From NCBI RefSeq assembly GCF_021347895.1, contig NC_067113.1, positions 1,120,467-1,184,466 of the forward strand: a stretch of 64,000 nucleotides of DNA, given 5' to 3'. The notes below the pieces were generated by a model. It saw only the letters and a program-made list of their open reading frames with translations. It ran no database searches and was not told the origin of the DNA. The position numbers and the translations under genes are program-made. Of the stretch, positions 1 through 11,029 are shown one piece after another. The first letter of the stretch is position 1. Each line of letters opens with the position of its first letter. Source of the DNA: Acanthochromis polyacanthus. Its lineage: Eukaryota; Chordata; Actinopteri; Pomacentridae.

Positions 1-965
1 TAAGTTAGATTAATTATTCCACCAAAGAACACAGCGGAGTTATTTGATGATCAGCGTGTGTGAATCCTTCCTCTGGTACCATATCACTCAAAAAAGGACT
101 CGGGAATCTGAATGAAGTTTTCAGGGTCGGTCAGAAATGACACAAGGACCAAGTGATTAGACTTCGGCAGTGATGCGGCTTAAAGTTTGGATCCACGGAT
201 TTGTTAAGGATTTCCCATTGAGGTAGCGGCACGGCGTCTGATAGCGGCACGGTAACCATGGCAACAAGTGAACGCTACCTCAGCGGCCTGCTGACGATCA
301 CATCATTGTGATCCTTCAACAAATCCACCACTGTGGACGTATCGGAAATGACACAAGGAACAACCGATTAAATTGTGGGGGTGTTTCAGAGTCCCATCAA
401 TTCCCGTCGGCCGCTATATATTTAGGTCGCGCGATTCAGTATGTACACATGCCTAACACACGCCTGTGTTCAGTGCAAGGTCAGGTTATGAACAGTCTTG
501 GTGGAGTACTGCTCTATCAGTGCTGTTCTTGTTAATTGACGTGACAAGCCGTGAGCGTGTGTGTGTGAACATGTGTGTACCAGGAAGTGAAATTAACTTT
601 TTAAGCCACTGACAGATATCTCCAAATATGATTCATTCAATAGTAAATTATCCTTTTCTGCCGCAACTCTACCAACCACTCCATGTTAAACCAGTATCTG
701 GCTGCTGCTAATTTCCCACCATGGTGTGCCAGCTTGTGGAAATGGGTTGGAACCTTAAATAATTAATTTCGGAATAAATATTGTCAGTTGCAGTGTTGAA
801 ATATGTTCTACAAGTTGAAAAAAATGCAGCTTTTTAGCAATTGTCACTGTCTACCGCAATTTCATCACAACAAATAATCTTAAAACATCACAACTTTTAT
901 CGCGAATTCAGGCATTTTTGGCCGCAACAATCATGAAAAACGCCCGTGAAATCCTGGAGGGACTG
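1..965 (+). repeat. Unclassified dispersed repeat, copy 1
   Basis: This stretch recurs in inverted orientation at 23050-24015 and in part at 4129-4436. Shared landmarks are the start near the window edge (gttagattaattattccacc), a middle block with ccatggcaaca, and an end block reading tcctggagg. All three copies keep a small palindrome, here 296-313, with arms gatcaca and tgtgatc around a 4-nt loop. No long ORF and no clear terminal inverted repeat is seen. The copy may continue to the left of the window. The family is not recognised; it behaves like a non-coding interspersed element. Confidence 0.75.
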
Positions 966-2486
966 TATAATGTTTGACAACATATGTCACTGCCATCCAA
1001 AATGAAAAATGTAAGTATTTGCTACTAGGACACTGTTTGATAATGCTATCCAAAAAGTTGCAAATTCAAAGCTGCATCAACTCAGAACCAGGAGCCTTGT
1101 TCCAGGTCCCTTTCCATCATATCCAAAAGCTGTAGCTACACTTCTTTCAAGAACTAAATTAGTAACAGCAGTAGTGCTACAAGACCGAGGCACAATCTGC
1201 CTCCTAGCATGGCCTTCAGCAGAGTATCATCATCAAGCAGGAATAAAAGAAGAAATAAAACCAATTCCTCCCAAAAACAAAACAGGCAGATGGATTCAAA
1301 GCAAATGTCTTACCTGGAGAGGAAGTGTGGAGTCACACAAGCAGATGGACATGGAAAAGAAAGACAGAATGAGAATGTATTAGTTGTCAAGTAAAATGTC
1401 CACAAATTTTAAATATGATGGCTGTTACACTGTTATATATGCTCAAGGCAGCTATTTAACTAGGAGGGAATCAAACAGTATGAACTCCCTGCAGGAACCA
1501 CCACATCAAGAAACACTGCTGTGCGCCTATACTGAATGTCTACACTGACAAAGCTATAAGGGCATCTGAAGTAGAAGAAATGAGGAAAACCCTGAACAGA
1601 AGGGGCCTAATTATCTCTGTTAATGGTAAATTAATCTGTCATTTCAAAATGTCCTCCATCCACACACTCATGCAGCATCAGCACCGCTGGAGGGTCAAGA
1701 CAATTATACTGAGATTGCCTTGTGGTAGTCCTGTCCTTCTTGCTGTAACTGTGGAGTGCTGAGGGGAGGTGTAAGGGGTGAGGTAATACGAGCAGGGAGG
1801 AGAGCAGCCTGCTCTGGGCTGCCCTGTTAGTCAGCTCTAATCCCGGCCTGATAACGCTGCTCAGCTTGTTGGGACAGACGGTGGCTTCTCAGGAGGAATG
1901 GCCATTTCCACCAGTGAATGAAAACATCCAAGTTACTTCCAGTGACAGGAAGAAACCACCCCATGTCAATTTACACTGCAGGGATGTAGAGCAATGCAAG
2001 AACCAAGCTGGGTAAATTAGATTTGCTGCTGAATGAACACCCAAGAGTTGTGAGAGGTTACACAGACTTATTTGAAATTGGATGAAGTCGCAGTCACAAC
2101 TCCACACCTATTTGCTTTGTTTGTACCACAAAAAGTGAAAGTTTATGGACTAAGGTGTACAATGTCAACTGCAGGGATATGTTTGAATATTTTCAAGCTG
2201 CTGTAAATAGTGAAATGATCATTGATATAGGCTGCTTAAATGTAATCACAAATATAAAGACTATGATAGTATGCCTAAGTTTAGTTATTTTTAAAAAGAA
2301 AGAAAAAATGATAGAAAGATAGCTTTAAGGGAGATACTCTTAGGTCTTCAGTTTGTTTCTTACAAACCTAAGAGTGAGAGTGCAAGAGATCGATTTAACT
2401 GTATTGGAAAATTACATTAGGGGTACAGGAGCTCCCCCAAAAATTCAGTCATCTGTGTAGGGAAACATCAAACTCATTGTGTTGTT
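966..2486. other. Gene-free stretch
   Basis: Only short ORFs without recognisable domains are present. About 1303-1395 resembles 32568-32655 (see the separate entry). Nothing else stands out. Confidence 0.5.
1303..1395 (-). other. Segment related to 32568-32655, with a splice-donor-like CCAG|GTAAGAC on the minus strand
   Basis: Read on the minus strand, this segment and 32568-32655 share ttccatgtccatct, a pyrimidine-rich stretch and then CCAG followed by GTAAGAC. The match fits a duplicated exon end or a low-copy repeat. The coding frames are not clearly conserved, so no product is proposed. Confidence 0.35.
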
Positions 2487-2830
2487 ACAATCAATCATTC
2501 AATCAAAGTTTATTTCTAGAGTCCTTTACAACAGCCCAAAGGGTGACCAAAGTGCTTCACAGTGAAAAACAAGAGAAAAACTTAAAAACACCACAGTAAC
2601 TTAAAACAAGACAAACAATCACACTGGCACTCACACCTACGGGCAAATTTAGAATAATCAATTAATCTCAGCACATTTTTGGACTGTGGGAAGAAACCAG
2701 AATACCCAGAGGAAACCCATGCATGCACAGGGAGAACACACAAACTCCAAGCTGAGAATCCCGGGAATGACAGAACGCAAACGAGGGATCTTCCAGCTGC
2801 AAGGAATCGCAACAATACAATAATTCTGAA
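2487..2830 (-). repeat. LINE 3' tail next to a degenerate SINE-like repeat
   Basis: 2487-2570 reads, on the minus strand, like the tail of an L2/Maui-type LINE: a (gatt)n end preceded by AATAAA-like and aaagtgctt-like sequence. About 2610-2810 is a worn copy of the SINE-like family seen intact at 16637-17002, recognisable by ttggactgtggg and gcatgcacagggagaac. The head of the SINE is degraded. Confidence 0.6.
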
Positions 2831-2955
2831 TCTGTAAATGTGTAGTACAAATATAAGATCCTGAGGGAATGAATGTGCTTTAGGTCCCATTTTGGGGCAA
2901 AAGCAACAAACTTCTTAAGTGTTTTAAATTACATTTGACTGTTGATTCTGCACAT

Positions 2956-3839
2956 GGGATTCCAACTTTACGTTACAAGCTACATTCACAAGTACCGAAA
3001 CTGTGTTGTTTTTAGCATTAGCTAGCATACGTCGGAGATTTATCACGATAATCAGGGTTACATATTCATAATAATGACATTCCAAGTAACGTTACAAGGA
3101 TCATCACTACTTTAATGTTATAGCTACTGCAGGCTTAACATATTGAGACTAGATGGAGGATAGATTTTTTTAAAAATGAAACTGCACCGAGCGGTAAATA
3201 GTACTTCAGCGGAGCATTGTTCTGTTCCGCTGTGTCAGGCATCCAGTCGATATAATTCTGTTCTCAGTTTTCACTCTGTGCCTGCTGATCCCGAGACGAG
3301 AAGAAAGTGGAAAGTTGCTATTCGCCGGGACAACTTCACGATCACCGACCGTACCCGGGTTTGCAGCCGGCATTTTACTCCGGATGATTTCCGTGACACA
3401 GCAGAGCAGCGGCTCTTGAAGAAAGGAGTTGTGCCCTCGCTGTTTGAATGGAACTCTTTTTTCTTACCCCCACAAAGACCGGGGGTTTGGCAGAGAACAG
3501 AGGGACCGGCGGTAGTGGCGGTGGACTCGGAGCCCGAGGATGCACCGGAGGAGGCAGCAGCAGCGAGCATAAATTCTGCTGGTCACCATGACTACGCCTC
3601 TCCTAAATCCTGCAGTGGTTGATCTTGCTCTGGAGGAAAATAGATCACTCCTGCAGTAGCTATAACATTAAAGTAGTGATGATCCTTGTAACGTTACTTG
3701 GAATGTCATTATTATGAATATGTAACCCTGATTATTGTGATAAATCTCCGACGTATGCTAGCTAATGCTAAAAACAACACCGTTTCGGGTCTTACCTTGG
3801 TACTTGTGAATGTAGCTTGTAACCTAAAGTTGGAATCCC
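2956..3839 (+). mobile_element. TIR-bounded element carrying a THAP ORF
   Basis: Long inverted repeats flank the THAP reading frame. The left arm (about 2956-3130) starts gggattccaac and contains gcattagctagcatacg. The right arm (about 3665-3839) contains its complement and ends gttggaatccc. Arms are about 175 bp and similar along their length. No target duplication could be read at these borders, so the true ends may differ by some bases. The structure fits an internally deleted derivative of a THAP-bearing DNA transposon, such as a P-element-like or Kolobok-like type; the superfamily is not determined. Confidence 0.65.
3176..3622 (+). CDS. THAP-domain protein fragment, transposon-derived
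   Basis: The 148-residue frame has the C2CH zinc-finger layout of a THAP domain, a sequence-specific DNA-binding module. Visible are C15 and C20 (CSVPLC), W45, C63 and H66 (CSRH), then FTPDDF and the C-terminal VPSLFEW box near residue 88. The usual 80-90 residue domain is complete. Downstream residues are Glu- and Ala-rich without a fold I recognise. Near 3590 a second frame continues with a Leu/Glu-rich stretch (LALEENRSLL) before a stop, which looks like a coiled coil shifted out of frame or reached by splicing. No catalytic domain follows; the right inverted repeat begins almost at once. It could bind element ends as a truncated transposase, or be inert. It is unlikely to be a host THAP gene given the inverted repeats. 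Confidence 0.7.
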   Translation: MKLHRAVNSTSAEHCSVPLCQASSRYNSVLSFHSVPADPETRRKWKVAIRRDNFTITDRTRVCSRHFTPDDFRDTAEQRLLKKGVVPSLFEWNSFFLPPQRPGVWQRTEGPAVVAVDSEPEDAPEEAAAASINSAGHHDYASPKSCSG

Positions 3840-4128
3840 TTGCTTTTTTTACTCGATGCGGCTCTTGTCGATGCTTGAATAAAACGACTTACGTCGTTAA
3901 TCGCTATTATGGGCAGATCCTGGAGTGAGCCTCTGAAGAACGCCATAGCTACTCTGCAGCTACACGAGTGACCGGAAGTGGTTACGCTGTCTGAGAATCT
4001 AGCGGAAGTACGTCAGTCTAGCTCGGGCATATACCCCATTGGCAAACATTTGTCTGTGAATCTGTCTGTCTGTCAATGTGAAACATGACTGAAAAACGGA
4101 CGAACGAATTTTTGTCAAATTTTTCGGG
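3840..4128. other. Short gene-free stretch
   Basis: It contains AATAAA-like sequence and short purine-rich motifs (accggaagtgg) but no frame or repeat I can name. Confidence 0.4.
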
Positions 4129-4436
4129 GGAAGTCAGACATGACACAAGGACCACCTCATAAAATTTTCACAGTGATGCTGCTTATAGTCTGGATCCACA
4201 GCTTTGTTAAGGATTTTCCATTGAGAGATACAGTTGCCGGAACGGCGTCCCTGTAACCATGGCAACAAATGAACACTGTCAGTTACCTGCTGATGATCAC
4301 ATAATTGTGATCCTACGACAAATTGACTGATTTATCAGTTGGAAATCATGCAAGGAACAAATGAATAAACTGTTGGGTGTTTCTAAGTCTCATCAATTCC
4401 GGTTGTCCACTACATATTTAGGTCATGTATGTAGCA
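4129..4436 (+). repeat. Unclassified dispersed repeat, partial copy 3
   Basis: This matches about 125-440 of copy 1: tgacacaaggacca, gatccac, ccatggcaacaa and tacatatttaggtc occur in the same order. It keeps the palindrome (4295-4312). Both ends are truncated relative to copy 1. Confidence 0.7.
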
Positions 4437-5872
4437 AACCCCAGCCAGAAAATGGTGACGCTCCTGATGTTTCACAAAGCCTTTATTTACATTCAGTCGT
4501 CAGTCTTATTTTGAACACAAATTCACCTTTCTGTCCTTCACTCCTTTCTTCACCATAGTTTAAGACACATCCTTTGTTAGACAGCAACAGCTGGAACCGT
4601 TTTCTTTGATCTTCATGCAAATTTTCGGACAGCATCTTCGTCATGTCAAGAAACTGCTTATTAGATAAACACTTCCTGTGCCGCTGGAATGGTGACAAAA
4701 AATTAAAAGCCCGTAACATTAAAAATATGCCTTCAAAATAAAAGTATGGTGGGAACGCTTATTTTAACACTAGCAAAACAAAGGCTTGTCAAAAGTGATG
4801 AACTGATCAACAGACCTTTATAAGAATAATTTACATGTACTTCAGTAACCATACATAACATGAACAAGCATAAAATGCCTGTGGTCAGCACAAGGTCAGT
4901 TTTTATTAAAGATTTCATCCATCAGAAATGATTTTCATCTCGAAGTTTGGCATGTTTGACTGTTAACTTGGGCTTCAGGGAATAATGATGCATACATGTC
5001 ACTATTTCCTGGCAATTCAAAACCAAATAATCAACAAGATACAGAAAAAAAGCACTGTTGTTAGATGTACTGATGATGACAGCAATTCCTGTTGCAGTTG
5101 GTATGATCATTTGTTTGGAACAATATGAGTGTTAATTATTTGACAAATAAAAAATGAAAGCAATTTGCTAAAACTTACTATGAACTAAAACCACTGAAAT
5201 CTTAAAACTCCATTAGGGGGATAGGTCATAGCTGACACTGCGCTTCAGTGGAGCAAATTTCCAACAAATCTGCAATTTGGTGACATGGAGTAAACCCGAA
5301 GCTGTTGGGGAGCTGAGGAACTGTGGCCACCCAGTTGTGTAAACAACTACACACATTGAAGTCAATCGAAAACTTTTATCCTCTAAAATAACAGTAACAA
5401 AAGCTACAACTATGGGAAAATTCATCACAGACAGTAACAACATAAGAAAACTAAAAAAGACTGCAAAGAGCCAAAGAAAAAAGAAAGTGGTGGTAGAATA
5501 AATGTGGAGTTACCAGTAAGACTTCTAAATGCTCCTCCACCCACAGACTTACTGAGCAAACAGCCTGGGATTGAATAACTCAACTTTTATTATACTTTCT
5601 ATTGGCATGAAAATAATCTAAGATCAAAATTTAGACTGGGTTGAAGACTATGACCAGTTGAAATCGTCTTTGTGAAACTGGCTCGATGTTTAGCTTAAAA
5701 GGTTAAGAGAGGAGTTCTGACAAATAAGGGCCAAGCAGTGACAGACTGACAATTACCCACGTGTGTGTGACACTAATGACAGGGCTGGTAAACCAGCAGC
5801 ACAAGCCACCAGCCAAAAGTGGGACACACAAGATGCACACAAAATGTAACTGCCTCTAACCAAATCCAAAGA

Positions 5873-5873
<1 letters not shown>
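4437..5873. other. Gene-free stretch
   Basis: I see only short ORFs without recognisable domains and no clear repeat boundary. Confidence 0.5.

Positions 5874-5949
<76 letters not shown>
5874..5949. repeat. (CA)n microsatellite
   Basis: An uninterrupted CA dinucleotide run of about 76 bp. Short ORFs across it are artefacts. Confidence 0.95.
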
Positions 5950-5951
<2 letters not shown>

Positions 5952-6379
5952 TAGCTGCAGGGCTTAATTGTGTCTCTGACCACCCCTGTAGTATTCAACA
6001 GCTGTATCTCATGTATTCTCCCTCATTCATCAAAGGCTACAGAGAATACTCAACAGTGATTGGCTGGATGATGGTTTTTACTGACACAGTGTCTTCGTTA
6101 CTGATGTGAAGACTCCAGAAGGCTGCCAGATGCAGCGGTGACTAAGCTACAGTTTCTCCTGCTTGCTGCAGTAGCGAATAACGTTTTAATGTTTCATCTG
6201 AAGCTTGACAAAGACAAGGCCACTGGAGACTTGTCTTTCAAAGGGTGGCTACTCTGAAACATGAACACAGCAATGCTGTGCTTATATTTATTAGAACTAC
6301 ATTTTGTTTCAGAAACATGAACTTTCTTCAGAATACATTGTCATTTGCAACAATCCATAGTTACCAAAAAAACCTACAG

Positions 6380-6728
6380 TTGTGAACAGCTGAGGGGGTA
6401 GAAGCTCCGCGAGCAGCGGAGCTTCTACAGCTGATCGCTGCTGCTTGGACACATGTCTCAATTCTGATCACAGATGTATTAAAAATGACTCCCGAGACAC
6501 ACACGTTTTGCACACAGTGTTGCTCAGTGAAATCTGGCTGGTTCAACCGTGTCCGACCAGTAGCGCAAACGCGGAAATGCCCGGCAGCAGCCGACCACGC
6601 GAGTTTCGTGTTGCGGTGACGGACTAGCTTGGCTCAGTGCCAAATCAAATTTTCAAAATCATCTGGCGGCCAGATATTATTCCTGACGGGCCAGTTTTGG
6701 CCTGCGGGCCGCCAGTTGCCGACCACTG
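6380..6728 (-). mobile_element. hAT (Charlie-like) terminal fragment
   Basis: Read on the minus strand, the right end begins cagtggtcggcaac followed by tggcggcccgcaggcc. This is the typical start of Charlie-type hAT elements in vertebrates. The opposite terminus was not found, so the left border is approximate. No transposase frame is left. Confidence 0.55.
6398..6428. repeat. Perfect 13-bp hairpin
   Basis: Arms gtagaagctccgc and gcggagcttctac are exact complements around the 5-nt loop gagca. The 8-mer acagctga occurs directly on both sides (about 6386 and 6427). Confidence 0.8.
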
Positions 6729-6944
6729 TTCTAGAGCTTTGCTGTAAATATTGTTAGTACTATCACTATATTATTGCTCCTGTGACTCGTCTGTATCATC
6801 CTGTCTGTTAATACACTGAGTGCATTTTTGTCACTCAGTGGGCATTTTTTATATGTATTCAGATATGGAAAATTTTGTATTCTCATCCAAACAAACTCAG
6901 GAGTGACCCAGCGAACATGACAGAGCTAAGCTGTTAACCAGGGT

Positions 6945-7184
6945 TCCACACTCCCCTGATCCAAATCTTACTGAGCATCTGTGGGACGTGTCAGGATCAG
7001 CCTGATCTAGGTAGAACCCACCCTGCAACCCACAGGACCCACAGAATTCACTGCCATCATCCAGGTGGCACAGGACATCCCACGGGTCCTGAGTCCATGA
7101 ACCTTTGGGTCAGAGTAGTTTTAGCAGCGTAGAGGAGACCAACACAGTATTAGGCAGGTGGTCATAATATGTCTGATTGGTGTA
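6945..7184 (+). mobile_element. Tc1/mariner 3'-end fossil
   Basis: Translation gives SPDPNLTEHLWDV, a worn form of the SPDLNPIEHLW motif that holds the third catalytic acidic residue. About 200 bp later, ggcaggtggtcataat leads to a terminus gattggtgta, as in a family common in fish. Stops and frameshifts break the frame. A possible opposite terminus of this family lies at 25205-25240. Confidence 0.6.
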
Positions 7185-7205
7185 TTCGGTCTTTACTGTA
7201 CAGAG

Positions 7206-8219
7206 GTTTCTAATAGGGATGGGAATTTCGACTAATTTCCGAACCGACTAGTCGCCAATAAAATTAGCGACTAGTCGGTTCGGAAAACTTGCAATTTAAC
7301 CATTTAAGCGCCAAAGTCGCAATATTGCGACAAGCAACATTGCTGAACATAACAAGCCATAGCTTCAAATATACTGCCTTGTGTGCCTCATGTACTGTAC
7401 ACCAGGAGATGGCGGACATCTGGAATTTCAATCTGAGCATCAGTTGTGGGCGTGTTTTCATTCAAAGTTTTGGAGTTTACAGAGTTTGAAAACCGAGGAG
7501 ACGAGACTCGCCGGAGCGTATCAGAGTGCAAGACGGCACATTTTAGAGTGAGAAAACTCACCGTACCGAGAGGTCTGCTCAACGCTGACAAAGTACTTTG
7601 TCAAGTAATGGCTTACTCAGATTCTGAAGAGGAATATTCACCCTCTGATGAAGATGTTCAGTCGTCCACTGAGACAGAAAGTGCCGCTGCGTCTGTGCGT
7701 AACGGCAGCGGGTCGGTGCGCCATGACAGTCCATGAGCAGCACATACTGAAGCCAATGCTTTGCTTCGGGGTGGCAGGAAGGGACGTGGTGGGTGTAGCT
7801 GGAGTGGTCAAAACACCGCTAATGATGAGGGGGATAGCGGGGGTTGAAAAAAGAGACAAGCATATGCTACTGGCAGGATCAACCAGGTAGCCCAGACGGG
7901 ACGAGCGTGTGGCACACGCCCGAGCGTAGAGCTGCATGGCGGCGCCCGGTCGGGACCGGGGGGGGTGAACGGACAGGCGGTGTAGGTTTGGAGAAATAAA
8001 CGTGTCATCCGGAGGTCGACCGCCCCCTGCTACATGTGCGTGTGAGGGGAGGGGAGGAGGAGCAATTCTGTTTACAAAGAAGCTGATGCAGAGGCGCGAA
8101 GAACAAGGTGCATGATGCTTGATAAAGAGTTTAACTGACTAGTAAAATACTAAACGTTTAATAAATGAGTAGGCAGTTAAACGATTAAACGACTAGTCGT
8201 GCACATCCCTAGTTTCTAA
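7206..8219. mobile_element. hAT element with 8-bp target duplications
   Basis: The 8-mer gtttctaa lies at 7206-7213 and again at 8212-8219. Between them the 998-bp element begins TAGGGATGGG and ends, in reverse complement, TAGGGATGTG. Both ends carry the subterminal motif gactagtcg. An 8-bp duplication with this TIR fits hAT. A perfect hairpin lies at 7237-7285: 19-bp arms ending gcgactagtcggttcggaa, 11-nt loop. The interior is too short for a transposase and contains one small acidic frame. Confidence 0.85.
7608..7736 (+). CDS. Small acidic ORF inside the hAT element
   Basis: From the ATG at 7608 the frame encodes 42 residues rich in Ser, Glu and Asp (MAYSDSEEEY... then SPSDEDV). An N-terminal acidic patch of this kind occurs in some transposases, so this may be the remnant of a first exon whose remainder was deleted. 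An upstream ATG with the context gagATGGCGGAC lies near 7409 in another frame. No function is assigned and expression is unknown. Confidence 0.35.
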   Translation: MAYSDSEEEYSPSDEDVQSSTETESAAASVRNGSGSVRHDSP

Positions 8220-8312
8220 CATTGTCAAATCTGGAATCTAGGAATTCAGAAAGGCTCTTTGTGTCTTTGTCAAAGTCATTATCATTATTATCCTATTATC
8301 CCAGAACCTAAC

Positions 8313-8918
8313 TGTTACGATCCCACTCCTGCTCCTGCCCTTTTCCTCCCCTGTTCCTTCCTTTCCCCATTATTGCCCTTCTGTCTGTCTTCTGGCTTGT
8401 CTACCTCTGGCTCCCTCTGTCTGTCATCCTTCCCTCCTGTCTTTCTTCCCCTGTTCGCTCGCCCTCTGGCTGCCAACTGATTACTGCATGGGCATCAGCT
8501 GCAGCTTAATCACCTAACTCCACTCACCTGCTCCCCTCCTCTGCCATAAAAGCCCTCTGCTTCCCTCAGTCTTTGCTGGTTCATTGTTGGATATACTCGT
8601 CATCTCTGTCTCCGCTCCCCCGCTTTCCTCACACCTCTGGACTGCATCAGATTTTGGACTTCTCAGCCTTCCCCCTTTATTGGAATTACCTTTTGGACTC
8701 AGTCACTTGGATTGACTTCAGTTTGTTTCCCCCACAGTTATTAGTTTTCCCTATTTGTGAGTATCTTCCTTTAGCTCTGTTGTTTTATCAGTTGCTTGGT
8801 TTTTGCATCACAGTCCGGTTTTTAGTTTTGTTGTAGTGAGATCCTTATTTAATAAAACCCCCTTTTTCTTTAACTTCTGTTGCCTGTCTGTTGTGTCTAA
8901 ACGTCCCATTTCCTAACA
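8313..8918 (+). mobile_element. Solo LTR of an LTR retrotransposon
   Basis: The 606-bp segment starts TGTTACG and ends CCTAACA, giving the TG...CA ends and short inverted TGTTA/TAACA typical of LTRs. It is flanked by the 5-bp direct repeat ctaac (8308-8312 and 8919-8923). A TATA-like ccataaaagc lies at about 8544 and a polyadenylation signal aataaa at 8851-8856, so orientation is plus. No internal coding region or second LTR is nearby, which fits LTR-LTR recombination. The clade is not assigned. Confidence 0.8.
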
Positions 8919-8923
8919 CTAAC

Positions 8924-9475
8924 ACAATGATAATGTCCAGTCTGCTTGTTTCCTCCAACAAAAACCTAAAGACATTCAATTTACAATAAAATCAAACTGA
9001 GATATAAAGCAAATAAGTGAGTATTAGGTATCTAAAATGGATAAAGCAATGCTTCCATGCAGCTTGAAAAGTGCTTACCCCACGCTGTTTGTCTCAGCGA
9101 CACACTCTACTCTGAAAAGTAGACTGCTGCTCAAGTAAAATAAACGTTACAATCCCAGAATATTAAACATTCTTTATAGCTCTCTATTAACAGCATCATG
9201 GTGCATTTTGTGCAAGAAGACAGTCTAAAAAGGCAGATAATCTTTAATTTGCAGCCATGATACTTCTCTAAGTATATTCTATCCTCCTTACAAATCAGAA
9301 ACTTATTCTGACACTCCTTGCTCTCATGTTGCCATGACAACACACGCACACACTCAACAGGCTCTCTTGACTTCCAGTGGGGGAAAAGGCAGCATAATCA
9401 AACAGCATTCAAAGCCAAAAGGCTTTTTCCTGTAATTATCCCCTTGAATTCAAGCCAGAGGTCTGACACATCTAT

Positions 9476-9476
<1 letters not shown>
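8924..9476. other. Gene-free stretch
   Basis: No frame, RNA gene or repeat is recognised. Confidence 0.45.

Positions 9477-9534
<58 letters not shown>
9477..9534. repeat. (GT)n microsatellite
   Basis: An uninterrupted GT run of about 58 bp. Confidence 0.95.
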
Positions 9535-9537
<3 letters not shown>

Positions 9538-9650
9538 AGCGTGTGTTTAGGGCAATGGGTGGGTAAGAGGAGAGAGCATGACTTCTTACCCAAACACAAG
9601 ATCACCACAGATGAGGACTCAAGCATACACAAATGATATGTCTCCACAGA

Positions 9651-9676
9651 CACACACACACACACACACACACACA
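9651..9676. repeat. (CA)n microsatellite
   Basis: A CA run of about 26 bp. Further impure GT tracts lie at about 9770-9826 and 10112-10131. Confidence 0.9.
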
Positions 9677-10131
9677 TATCAGGTGACACTTTCTAGAAGA
9701 GAACATCCAGAAACTTGTCTTTCATCATTCTCCCTTCCACACAAACAATTCAACGCTCTCCTCCAGCTGTGTGCATGTGTGTGTGCGCGTGTGGACGTGC
9801 GTGCATGTGTGTGTGTGTGTGTGTGTCCTCAGCAGGCTGTCGCTCTCTCCAGGGATGCTGACGAGACTTGAGAGCAGATGAGTGCTGTGGCTGCTGTGTT
9901 TGCCTGAGTTAAGGTGGAGATGCATGTAGACACATACAAACACACACAGTGCAGGTCCCTGTGTGCCTCACAACAAAGCTGCTTTGTAGCTTCATGTGGC
10001 TGACTGTAACTCTGTCTCTGACTTACTGAGGCTTGTGATTTAGTTGTTTGTGTTATTTTCTTTGTTAGAATGAGTTTGCATATTTCATGACCTGGTGACT
10101 GTAAGTCGTGTCTGTGTGTGTGTGTGTGTGG

Positions 10132-10340
10132 GCGGGTAATTATAGGGGTTGTGGTGACCTAATGTCCTCACAACCATAGGAAAACCAAAAGAAATGTCAT
10201 TTGTGGGACCTCATTTGGGTCCCCATGAGGGGAAACAGTGTTTTCTTGGCCATGTTGTTGTTACTGAAAAAAGTAAAAGTGCAAAAACGTTTCTTTAGGG
10301 TTAGGCATTGTTTTGGTCTGGGTTAAGGTTACGGTTAGTG
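10132..10340. repeat. Probable interspersed repeat fragment
   Basis: The phrases ggtgacctaatgtcctcac and ggacctcatttgggtcccc, followed by tagggttaggcattg, are ones I associate with a common teleost repeat beside GT microsatellites. No borders are visible and it is unclassified. Confidence 0.4.
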
Positions 10341-11029
10341 TGTGTTAATCAGAAAATATGAAAAATTCACAATTCAACATCTGAAATGCAGAAGATTATA
10401 ACTTCAACTTTATTATTATCCCGTGGGAAATTTGTTTTTCAGCAGCAGGCAGTACGAGATAAATTGTATATCTGGACAATGTTCAGTTGGAGATCTGTTG
10501 GAAGCATCATCTAGTAGATTAGAGCTCATGTCACCTTAAATACTGAGATATAAATCTACCCCTTGATAAGAATTAGTCACCCAGCCTAACTGAAAATATA
10601 CTAAAGGTCACAATAATCTTATTTATATAACAACATTTCCTCAAAGTTTCAAGGTGCTGTACAGAACAGACATTAAAATACAGAGTATTAAACCAAGGAA
10701 AAAACACCGAATATGTAATGGAATAACAGCAAAGTATCTACAATGCTAAGATTAAAAACAAACAAACAAACAAACAAAAAACCAGAATGTGCAATTCCTA
10801 AGGAAATTGCAAGTCTGACTGCAGAGCAATCTGAAGCCTGCAAAGTGTAATACTTGCAAAGAAAGAAGCTAGAATCAAACTTGTGAACTTCCAATTTGAG
10901 GGAACTCAAGCTACCAACATAAACCTTGCTGCTGTAAAGTTGAAGTACCAATAGAGGAAGCACACATAACTGCCACAGAACCTTTGTGTCCAGTAATCTG
11001 ATCTGTCTTAGTCACATGAAATGCATCTA
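10341..11029. other. Gene-free stretch
   Basis: About 10600-10960 has the look of a minus-strand LINE 3' region (tttatataacaacatttcc, aaggtgctgtac), but no frame supports it. Confidence 0.35.

Noticed and set aside
5753..5947. Long ORFs across CA/GT microsatellites (also near 9500, 30500 and 60900)
   Set aside because: They translate to Cys-Val or Thr-His repeats and are low-complexity artefacts.
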